From Paenibacillus sp. UBA6285 (lineage in GTDB: Bacteria; Bacillota; Bacilli; Paenibacillales; Paenibacillaceae), in contig DJUJ01000190.1 in assembly GCA_002438345.1 (NCBI GenBank), positions 10,175 to 15,289 on the forward strand: a DNA stretch of 5,115 bases, written 5' to 3'. Numbering within the stretch: position 1 is the stretch's first letter; every line of letters starts with the position of its first letter. Made by a program: the position numbers and the translations under genes. Shown in pieces: positions 1 to 4,918 of the stretch. The notes under the pieces were generated by a model. The model was not told the origin of the DNA, made no database searches, and was given only the letters and a program-made list of their open reading frames with translations.

Positions 1-1674
1 AGGTGCGTTAACCAGCATATACACACGAGATTCGTAAGGACGTAACGCCACTGTCTCGATCTTCTCGGCAGGGTCAACCTCATAGTTATTCAGCAGCAAC
101 TCACTAGAGTCAAATTCCAAATCAAACGGAAGGTCGAACAGCGCCTCCTCTGAAGTCAGGTTAGACATAACCAGCAATTTCTCATTACCAAGTGTCCGAG
201 TATAAGCGTAAATCCGCTCATCCTCAGGCAGAATCAAATCATAGGTTCCATAAACGGTAATAGGATTAGCGGCTCGAAGTGCGATTAGCTTTTTATAATG
301 ATGATAGATGGAATCAGGGTCCTGCTTCGCACGCTCCACATTGATCTCCGAATAATTCGGATTGACCTTCATCCAAGGCTTACCACTACTGAAACCAGCG
401 TTCTCAGAGTCATCCCATTGCATTGGCGTTCTGGAATTGTCGCGACCGTTCTTCCAGATGACCTCCATGACTTCCTCATGTGATTTTCCGGCTTCTGTCT
501 CAAAACGATACAGGTTCTTCATCGCCACATCATCATAATCATCCATCGAATCAAATCGCACATTGGTCATCCCAATTTCTTGGCCCTGATAAATAAATGG
601 TGTTCCTTGCATTAGGAAATACATTGTAGCCAGCGATTTGGCCGACGCCTTCCAGTACTCACCATCATTCCCCCAAGTAGAAACTGAACGCGGTTGGTCG
701 TGATTCTCGATAAATAATGCGTTCCAGCCTCTGCCCTCAAGACCTTTTTGCCAACGGGAGAGTGCTGATTTTAGCTCTAGAACATCCAACCCACCTGTGA
801 CGCTCTTATTCCAAAGGGCTAAATGCTCGAACTGAAAAATCATATTGAATTTACCCTGTTCCTCGCCTACCCACATCTCCGCTTGATCAACACTCACTCC
901 GCTTGCTTCACCAACGGTCATAATGTCATAGTGATCAAATGTTTCCTGCTTCAGCTCCTGCAAGAAATCATGAATTCCCTCCCGATTCATATGACCCTCA
1001 CCGGATGATACGTACGGAAGATGCTCTGGATTTGGCAGATCAGGAAGACCTGGAATTTTCTTAATATGTGAAATAGCATCTACTCGGAAGCCGTCGATCC
1101 CTTTATCCAGCCACCAATTGACCATACCGTATAATTCCTGACGCACTTCAGGATTCTCCCAGTTGAGGTCAGGCTGTCTTTTGGAGAACACATGCATGAA
1201 ATATTGCTCTGTAGCAGGGTCGAACTCCCAGATCGAACCGCTAAAAATACTCTCCCAGTTATTCGGTTCCTTTCCGTCCTTAGGATCTCTCCAAATATAA
1301 TAATCCCGTTTCGCATTGTCCTTGCTGGAACGTGCTTCAACAAACCAAGGATGTTCGTCAGAAGTATGGTTAATGACAAGATCCAAAATCAACTTCATGC
1401 CCCGTGCATGAACCTCGTTTAGCAGCTGATCGAAGTCGGCCATACTGCCGAATTCCCCCATAATATCCTGGTAATCTGAAATATCATATCCATTATCATC
1501 GTTCGGGGATTTATAAATAGGACAGATCCAAATGACATTGATGCCAAGGTCCTGTAAATAATCAAGTTTTGAGATAACTCCCTGCAGATCTCCAACGCCA
1601 TCGCCATTACTATCCATAAAGCTCCGTGGGTAAATTTGATACGCTGTGGCTTCTTTCCACCATGTTCTGTTCAA
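1..1674 (-). CDS. GH13 alpha-glucosidase (oligo-1,6-glucosidase/maltase type), 3' end off window
   Basis: This cytoplasmic glycoside hydrolase (no signal peptide) should release glucose from the non-reducing end of short alpha-glucosides such as maltose, isomaltose and their oligomers. I translated 558 codons with no stop up to base 1. Bacillus relatives are about 555-561 residues, so only a few residues and the stop are missing. Residues 1-19 read MNRTWWKEATAYQIYPRSF, the usual family N-terminus. A calcium-loop motif DSNGDGVGD lies at 21-29. The conserved GH13 regions are DLVINH (98-103), QPDLNW (167-172), GFRVDAISH (195-203, nucleophile Asp199), TVGEASG (253-259, acid/base Glu256) and ENHDQPR (323-329, Asp326). 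Residue 200, after the nucleophile, is Ala and not the Val of classical oligo-1,6-glucosidases, which favours alpha-1,4 activity (inference). I chose TTG at 1674 because an AAGGAG site lies 9 nt upstream; ATG at 1698 would add eight unconserved residues. It diverges from a LacI-type gene. Confidence 0.95.
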   Translation of the reverse strand, partial: MNRTWWKEATAYQIYPRSFMDSNGDGVGDLQGVISKLDYLQDLGINVIWICPIYKSPNDDNGYDISDYQDIMGEFGSMADFDQLLNEVHARGMKLILDLVINHTSDEHPWFVEARSSKDNAKRDYYIWRDPKDGKEPNNWESIFSGSIWEFDPATEQYFMHVFSKRQPDLNWENPEVRQELYGMVNWWLDKGIDGFRVDAISHIKKIPGLPDLPNPEHLPYVSSGEGHMNREGIHDFLQELKQETFDHYDIMTVGEASGVSVDQAEMWVGEEQGKFNMIFQFEHLALWNKSVTGGLDVLELKSALSRWQKGLEGRGWNALFIENHDQPRSVSTWGNDGEYWKASAKSLATMYFLMQGTPFIYQGQEIGMTNVRFDSMDDYDDVAMKNLYRFETEAGKSHEEVMEVIWKNGRDNSRTPMQWDDSENAGFSSGKPWMKVNPNYSEINVERAKQDPDSIYHHYKKLIALRAANPITVYGTYDLILPEDERIYAYTRTLGNEKLLVMSNLTSEEALFDLPFDLEFDSSELLLNNYEVDPAEKIETVALRPYESRVYMLVNAP

Positions 1675-1683
1675 TGTATGCAG

Positions 1684-1690
1684 CTCCTTC
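1684..1690 (-). promoter_or_regulatory. Ribosome binding site that decides the alpha-glucosidase start
   Basis: On the minus strand this reads GAAGGAG, followed by 9 nt and then TTG at 1674-1672. That is near-ideal Gram-positive spacing and gives the conserved N-terminus MNRTWWKEA. The upstream in-frame ATG at 1698-1696 would place this site inside the coding sequence. Its own upstream sequence, GAAAGGG, ends only 3 nt before it. Confidence 0.75.
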
Positions 1691-1708
1691 GTATTCATAT
1701 ACCCTTTC

Positions 1709-1724
1709 AGGAAAATATTTTCCT
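1709..1724. promoter_or_regulatory. Perfect 16-bp palindromic operator, copy 1 (alpha-glucosidase proximal)
   Basis: AGGAAAATATTTTCCT is a gapless perfect inverted repeat of two 8-bp halves. It lies 34 bp upstream of the alpha-glucosidase TTG start and just upstream of its ribosome site, so it probably falls in the 5' untranslated region or at the promoter's downstream edge. Even-spaced palindromes of this size are typical LacI/GalR-family operators. The central step here is TpA, not the usual CpG. Assignment to the adjacent regulator is inference from position. Confidence 0.8.
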
Positions 1725-1803
1725 AATTAATTCGTATATTAGTGATTTTCATAATAAATCTTATCATAATCGAATAAGAATCTATCTTCCCAGGGTTAAT
1801 TCA

Positions 1804-1819
1804 AGGAAAATATTTTCCT
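1804..1819. promoter_or_regulatory. Perfect 16-bp palindromic operator, copy 2 (regulator side)
   Basis: This is an exact second copy of AGGAAAATATTTTCCT, 95 bp centre to centre from copy 1. The flanking bases differ, so the conserved unit is exactly the 16-bp palindrome. The spacing is about nine helical turns, which puts both sites on the same DNA face and would suit a looped regulator complex. It lies 127 bp upstream of the regulator's proposed start and may also give autoregulation. Confidence 0.8.
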
Positions 1820-1832
1820 ATGCGCTCATTAT

Positions 1833-1850
1833 AGGATCTTTTATTTTCCT
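1833..1850. promoter_or_regulatory. Degenerate third operator-like site
   Basis: The right half, ATTTTCCT (1843-1850), matches a half-site of the two perfect palindromes exactly. The left side begins AGGA (1833-1836) but then diverges and is 2 bp further away, so it is at best a weak or half site. It lies on the regulator side, 30 bp centre to centre from copy 2. It could also be a chance match in AT-rich DNA. Confidence 0.35.
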
Positions 1851-1936
1851 GGTCAATAACTATCTTTTGGATTCTTGAAGCGATCCGTGATATGCTTGCG
1901 ATATATTCAAGAACGAATACAAGCTTGGAAAGTTAT

Positions 1937-1942
1937 GGTGAT
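1937..1942 (+). promoter_or_regulatory. Probable ribosome binding site for the lacI-type regulator
   Basis: GGTGAT matches the distal part of the full anti-Shine-Dalgarno complement (AAGGAGGTGATC). It lies 4 nt before TTG at 1947, so the GG-centred core would be about 8 nt from the start. It is weak, and it competes with ATG at 1935 and GTG at 1938, which have GGAAAG (1927-1932) only 2 or 5 nt upstream. Confidence 0.45.
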
Positions 1943-1946
1943 ATTC

Positions 1947-2942
1947 TTGAAGGTAAAAATTAAAGATATAGCCAAAATGGCTGACGTTTCGATAGCTACC
2001 GTGTCAAGGGTTGTCAATAACAGCAAACCGGTGAACGAGGAAGTCCGTAAGCGTGTATTGGAAGCCATTAAACAAATGAATTACCGTCCAAATGTCATTG
2101 GTTCAGAAGCAGGTAGATCTGATACCCCTCTGATTGGTGTCATTATTCCGCAGAACAGTAATACCGTGCTTGACGATTTCAATATTGGCATACGTGATCT
2201 CGCCGAACTATATGGTTATGATGTTTTGGTCGGATTAACAGACGGAAGTGTTGAAAGTGAACTGCATTATTTGAATTTATTCCACCATATGGGGACTGAG
2301 GGTTGTATATATGTTGGCTCGGTTCCGAATAAGGAGCATCTGGAGATTATCCAGAAATCCGGGTCACCTTGCGTGTTAGTTGGAGAGCAATCCCAGATTG
2401 ATTCGATCCCTTCTGTTCATCTGGATAATGTTACCGCTTCCTATGAGGCCGTTACTTATCTGATTCAAAAAGGACATAGAAGTATCGCCATGATCCGAGT
2501 ATCTGGAGATAATGCGGTGGGTGGCGATCGTTATCGTGGATATCGGCAAGCGCTTATGGATGCAGGTATAACCTTAAGGGAAGAATGGGTAGTAGAAAGT
2601 GGGATGGCCGTAGAAGATGGAAGCGACGCCATGCGCCGGATTAAGGATAGCGGGGGGCTGCCTACTGCGGTTTTTTGTTCCACAGATTGGATGGCTGTAG
2701 GGGCGATGAATTTCCTGATCGATAACGGCCTTCGAGTGCCGGAGGATGTAGCGGTGTTCGGATTCGATAATAGCTTCATCGCTTCTGTCGTTCGACCCAA
2801 GTTGTCCTCTGTAGAATACTCTGGAACAGAGATTGGAATGACCGCTACCCGAACCTTAATCAAGCTGATTAAGGGGGAGACCGGTATTCAGCATCATGCA
2901 AATGTAGCTCATTATTTGGCGATTCGGGAAAGTACGGGTTAG
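1947..2942 (+). CDS. LacI/GalR-family transcriptional regulator
   Basis: This 331-residue protein is a DNA-binding repressor of LacI type and probably controls the divergent alpha-glucosidase in response to an alpha-glucoside or maltodextrin signal (inferred from position). The N-terminal helix-turn-helix is KIKDIAKMADVSIATVSRVV (4-23), and YRPN (46-49) precedes the hinge. The periplasmic-binding-protein-like core starts at PLIGVIIP (61-68). It contains VHLDN (157-161), DRYRGYRQAL (194-203) and FGFDN (271-275), matching the usual ligand-pocket and hinge-strand segments, and ends with REST near the C-terminus. The hinge reads VIGSEAG, with Ala55 where LacI has the minor-groove-inserting Leu56. 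TTG at 1947 gives MKVKIKDIA, the normal family start; ATG at 1935 would add four residues (MVIF). An in-frame TTG at 1875 would add a tail unlike the family. A terminator overlaps the stop codon. Confidence 0.93.
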   Translation: MKVKIKDIAKMADVSIATVSRVVNNSKPVNEEVRKRVLEAIKQMNYRPNVIGSEAGRSDTPLIGVIIPQNSNTVLDDFNIGIRDLAELYGYDVLVGLTDGSVESELHYLNLFHHMGTEGCIYVGSVPNKEHLEIIQKSGSPCVLVGEQSQIDSIPSVHLDNVTASYEAVTYLIQKGHRSIAMIRVSGDNAVGGDRYRGYRQALMDAGITLREEWVVESGMAVEDGSDAMRRIKDSGGLPTAVFCSTDWMAVGAMNFLIDNGLRVPEDVAVFGFDNSFIASVVRPKLSSVEYSGTEIGMTATRTLIKLIKGETGIQHHANVAHYLAIRESTG

Positions 2943-2968
2943 GGGAAACATCCCCTGACCCTATTTTT
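2936..2968 (+). terminator. Rho-independent terminator of the lacI-type gene
   Basis: An 11-bp stem (2936-2946 with 2951-2961, one G-U pair) closes the tetraloop AACA and is followed by TATTTTT. The left arm starts inside the last codons and covers the TAG stop. The minus-strand gene ends 12 bp downstream. Read from that side the stem has a C-A mismatch and lacks a U tract, so it should act mainly on plus-strand transcripts. Confidence 0.85.
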
Positions 2969-2980
2969 GCCCAGATGATG

Positions 2981-3187
2981 TTATTGTGCAAATCCTACAC
3001 GGGGTCGTTCTCGTCCTTTAGTATCTAGTGTGATGGAACAAACGGAAGTAATGGGAATATACAGCTCTTCGAATTCTGTTCGATATTTGATGAACGTCTC
3101 ACTTACCGTTTCCAAAATGCCTTTTCTAGCGTTAGAGCCATCTACAAAATAAATGGTTACCTCTTTACCCTGCAAAGCTTCCAGCAT
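2981..3187 (-). CDS. Small Sm-like hypothetical protein downstream of clpP
   Basis: This 68-residue protein begins MLEALQGKEVTIYF. The pattern of short beta strands separated by Gly turns (LQGKEVTIYF, GILETV, FIKYR, LYIPITSVCSITLD) suggests a small Sm/SH3-like barrel. The layout recalls Hfq-fold and DUF2642-type Bacillales proteins, but I do not recognise a named family. The tail, TKGRERPRVGF, is basic. There is no signal peptide or membrane segment. It follows clpP by 21 bp on the same strand, so it is almost surely co-transcribed. The ribosome site AAGGAG (3204-3199) lies 11 nt before ATG 3187 and 8 nt before an alternative GTG at 3190. A further GTG at 3199 shares its first base with the ribosome site and is rejected. 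An RNA- or protein-binding role is a guess from the fold only. Confidence 0.8.
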   Translation of the reverse strand: MLEALQGKEVTIYFVDGSNARKGILETVSETFIKYRTEFEELYIPITSVCSITLDTKGRERPRVGFAQ

Positions 3188-3198
3188 CACTCGCTTCA

Positions 3199-3204
3199 CT
3201 CCTT
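3199..3204 (-). promoter_or_regulatory. Ribosome binding site between clpP and the small gene
   Basis: AAGGAG followed by TGA on the minus strand matches the extended Shine-Dalgarno consensus. It sits just after the clpP stop (3211-3209) and overlaps a GTG at 3199-3197, which rules that codon out as a start. Ribosomes finishing clpP could re-initiate here. Confidence 0.75.
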
Positions 3205-3208
3205 CGTC

Positions 3209-3790
3209 TTACAGATTTGTGATGACTTTGTCGATAATCCCGTACTCCACCGCTTCATCGGCTGACATGAAATAATCCCGATCCATATCCTGTAGTACTT
3301 TTTCCACCGTCTGTCCGGTTCGGTCCGCTGTAATTTGGACAAGCACTTCCCTTAACTTCAAAATACGTTTAGCCCTAATAGCAATATCACTGGCCTGACC
3401 CTGCGCTCCACCATGCGGCTGATGAATCATGATCTCACTGTTTGGCAGCGCATAACGTTTACCTTTGGCCCCAGCTAACAATAGAAGTGAACCAAAGGAG
3501 GCCGCCATACCTGTGCAAATCGTATTCACCTGCGGTTTAATAAGCTGCATCGTGTCATAAATACTGAATCCCGCCGTTATGGAGCCCCCCGGACTATTGA
3601 TATACATGTGTATATCTTTATCCGGATCCTCTGCCGATAAGAACAACAGCTGGGCAACAACACTATTAGCCAATTGATCCTCAATCTCTGCCCCTACAAA
3701 CACAATTCGGTCCTTTAGCAGCCGTGAATAAATATCGTAGGATCTCTCCCCTTGATTCGTTTGTTCAATGACATAAGGAATGTACGCCAT
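3209..3790 (-). CDS. clpP: ATP-dependent Clp protease proteolytic subunit ClpP
   Basis: This is the serine peptidase of the Clp complex. It forms two stacked heptamer rings in the cytoplasm and degrades proteins fed by ClpX/ClpC-type ATPases. It is 193 residues long, normal for the family. [21 protein letters not shown] (8-28) is the axial-pore and handle start. The catalytic triad is intact: Ser98 in GMAASFG (94-100), His123 in IMIHQP (120-125) and Asp172 in DRDYF (170-174). [11 protein letters not shown] (64-74) is the oxyanion and substrate-groove segment. The serine is followed by Phe99 then GSLLLLAG, where housekeeping ClpP usually has Met then GAFLLAAG; this and HQPHGG suggest a paralogue (inference). 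ATG 3790 has GGAGG (3805-3801) 10 nt upstream. No CtsR-type heptad repeat was seen upstream, so classical heat-shock control is not supported. Confidence 0.97.
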   Translation of the reverse strand: MAYIPYVIEQTNQGERSYDIYSRLLKDRIVFVGAEIEDQLANSVVAQLLFLSAEDPDKDIHMYINSPGGSITAGFSIYDTMQLIKPQVNTICTGMAASFGSLLLLAGAKGKRYALPNSEIMIHQPHGGAQGQASDIAIRAKRILKLREVLVQITADRTGQTVEKVLQDMDRDYFMSADEAVEYGIIDKVITNL

Positions 3791-3972
3791 GCGTATGCGA
3801 CCTCCATCCGTTAATTTTATTTGAAATCTACCCTGTAAACGGATTAGTCTTTGGATAGGATACGTTAGACGGGCAAAATATTATTTTTATTATTGCGTAT
3901 CTTAATTTGGAGCTCATTCGTTTATTATTAGAAGTAACCGAAATCACTTTACCGGAAAAGGGGTTATGCAGA
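3791..3972. promoter_or_regulatory. Divergent intergenic region between clpP and the sigma factor gene
   Basis: This non-coding region of about 180 bp serves both divergent genes. It holds the clpP ribosome site (3805-3801), an AT-rich block with TATTATTTTTATTATT around 3879-3894, and the sigma gene's ribosome site. On the clpP strand TTTACA and TAAAAT occur, but only 14 bp apart, too close for a standard promoter. On the sigma strand TTGGAT is followed by poor -10 matches. No CtsR box and no clear ECF-type promoter (AAC ... CGT pair at proper spacing) was found. Confidence 0.5.
3956..3963 (+). promoter_or_regulatory. Ribosome binding site that decides the sigma factor start
   Basis: AAAAGGGG lies 9 nt before GTG at 3973. 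The in-frame TTG at 3907 has no purine-rich site upstream, and the 22 residues it would add do not resemble the sigma region 2 lead-in. The ATG at 3966 is out of frame and reaches a stop after six codons. Confidence 0.55.
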
Positions 3973-4737
3973 GTGATCATCCTTGAGGAACTTAGCGCCG
4001 GTCATGAACCGGAAGAGAGTAATACTAAGTCTTTGCAGTTGGCCCTGAAGCGGTACTGCCTTGCACTGACACAATCCCCGTGGGAAGCCGAAGATTTGGC
4101 TCAGGATACGTGGGTCAAGGCACTGGGTTATATGAAAACTTCCGAACAAATAAATCAAACGAATCACCCCAATCCCGAGGCATTGCTCCTGCGGATTGCC
4201 AGAAATACTTGGATAGATATTATGCGGCGAAGAGCGACGTTGTCACGGGTGCTGGAAATGGATCAGTCACGGACAGAGGATGCAGCAGCGTACGGTTCAT
4301 TTGAGATTGAGGCTGCTTTTCAAGCTTTGCGAGAGCATTTGTCCCCGCTGCAGCAAGCAGTGTTCCTACTTCGAGATGTATTCGGACACTCCGGAATAGA
4401 AGCTGCCGAAATTCTCGACACTACTGATGGAGCCGTCAAAGCTGCTCTGCATCGAGCCCGGCAAGCCCTTCCTGCCGTAAGACATGAGCTTCTTCAAGCC
4501 GATGGCCCCTCCTTACCGCAGGATACGGAATTACAGATTGAGTTGAGTCACCTAGCAGCTGCGTATGAACAAGGGCAAATTGCTGAGTTGATTGAGCTTG
4601 TCCTCGCGGATGAAAGACAGGAGGTTGTAATGGCCGTGTCTAGCCAAAGCTTCCAGAGCGGTCAGGGTTTCCAATCTGGCGGATTCAACTCTATAGGCTG
4701 GAATTATGCCGAGCCTGGAATGCGGATGGTGGCTTAG
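3973..4737 (+). CDS. ECF-type RNA polymerase sigma factor with C-terminal extension
   Basis: This is a sigma-70 family protein of extracytoplasmic-function type, 254 residues from GTG 3973 (276 from TTG 3907). Region 2 spans about 20-88: LALKRYCLAL, then WEAEDLAQDTWVKALGY (37-53), the core-binding and -10 recognition helix, then LLLRIARNTWIDIMRRR (71-87). Region 4 spans about 115-165: LREHLSPLQQAVFLLRDVFG (119-138), then IEAAEILDTTDGAVKAALHRAR (142-163), the -35-reading helix-turn-helix. Residues 185-220 add an amphipathic segment, HLAAAYEQGQIAELIELVLAD, similar to the opening helices of the NTF2/SnoaL-like domains fused to some ECF groups. Only a short Gly/Ser/Gln/Phe-rich tail follows. There is no adjacent anti-sigma gene. 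ECF41 is unlikely because its WLPEP motif is absent. The regulon is unknown. Confidence 0.9.
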   Translation: MIILEELSAGHEPEESNTKSLQLALKRYCLALTQSPWEAEDLAQDTWVKALGYMKTSEQINQTNHPNPEALLLRIARNTWIDIMRRRATLSRVLEMDQSRTEDAAAYGSFEIEAAFQALREHLSPLQQAVFLLRDVFGHSGIEAAEILDTTDGAVKAALHRARQALPAVRHELLQADGPSLPQDTELQIELSHLAAAYEQGQIAELIELVLADERQEVVMAVSSQSFQSGQGFQSGGFNSIGWNYAEPGMRMVA

Positions 4738-4918
4738 ACTTTCGTGATGCTGGAGTATGCTTAGCAAAATGCATCAGGTTACGTTATTACCGAGCAGATA
4801 ATAGTTTTGAACAGTGCGATTTGCGTGATTTTATGTGATGTTTTTGGCTATGAGCTAGAGAAGCTTACATTCATTAGACTTATTAATATACTTTATTATT
4901 AGTTAGGAGTGGCATCAT
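4738..4918. other. Intergenic region between the sigma factor and epimerase genes
   Basis: This region of about 180 bp has no gene. A 6-bp inverted repeat, TGATGC (4745-4750) with GCATCA (4771-4776), could form a weak stem-loop, but no T-tract follows it, so no intrinsic terminator is called for the sigma gene. The right third holds a promoter and a ribosome site for the next gene. No TGTCACA-type ECF41 target promoter was seen. Confidence 0.5.
4864..4892 (+). promoter_or_regulatory. Sigma-A-type promoter for the epimerase-like gene
   Basis: CTTACA (4864-4869, 4 of 6 to the -35 consensus) and TATACT (4887-4892, 5 of 6 to the -10 consensus) are separated by 17 bp. Transcription would start near 4899, leaving a leader of about 20 nt that contains AGGAG (4905-4909). 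The gene can therefore be transcribed separately from the sigma factor. Confidence 0.5.

Larger units (their letters stand above)
1699..1946. promoter_or_regulatory. Divergent regulatory region between the alpha-glucosidase and lacI-type genes
   Basis: This AT-rich non-coding stretch of about 250 bp must carry both divergent promoters. It holds two perfect palindromes (1709-1724 and 1804-1819), a degenerate third site (1833-1850) and a three-copy TTCTTGAA/TTCAAGAA repeat near the regulator start. On the minus strand, -10-like hexamers TATTAT (1756-1751) and TAATAT (1741-1736) lie between the palindromes, but neither has a good -35 element. If either is used, the proximal palindrome would sit downstream of the start point, as in roadblock or promoter-clearance repression. 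On the plus strand, TTGCGA (1896-1901) and TACAAG (1918-1923) are 16 bp apart and are only a weak promoter candidate. No CcpA cre site was recognised by eye. Confidence 0.7.

Noticed and set aside
298..1422. Several open frames (298-483, 823-1008, 1192-1422 plus; 1080-1379 minus) inside the alpha-glucosidase
   Set aside because: They lie in other frames of a fully conserved GH13 gene and are shadows.
1636..1878. Plus-strand open frame of 80 codons across the alpha-glucosidase start and the intergenic region
   Set aside because: It runs antisense over conserved coding and then through the palindromes, with no ribosome site and no protein-like conservation pattern.
1867..1915. CcpA cre site in the divergent regulatory region
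   Set aside because: Sequences around each CG (for example TTGAAGCGATCC) fall out of register with the cre consensus or have several mismatches.
2531..2863. Minus-strand open frame of 110 codons within the lacI-type gene
   Set aside because: It is antisense to the conserved regulator core, with no ribosome site and a composition that follows the sense gene.
3791..3906. CtsR heat-shock operator upstream of clpP
   Set aside because: The GGTCAAA-type tandem heptads were looked for on both strands and are absent.
3966..3986. Six-codon mini-ORF (ATG to TGA) overlapping the sigma GTG start
   Set aside because: Its ATG is only 2 nt from the purine-rich site, too close for initiation; it is probably chance.
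3964..4767. Other-frame open frames over the sigma factor gene (3964-4167 and 4552-4767 minus, 4080-4304 plus)
   Set aside because: They are shadows of the sigma reading frame, which carries clear region 2 and region 4 motifs.
4745..4776. Terminator after the sigma factor gene
   Set aside because: A 6-bp stem with a 20-nt loop exists, but it has no T-tract and little GC, so it does not qualify.
4810..4846. Imperfect tandem units around TGCGATTTGCGTGATTTT in the second intergenic region
   Set aside because: The units differ in length and sequence and show no palindrome or clear role.
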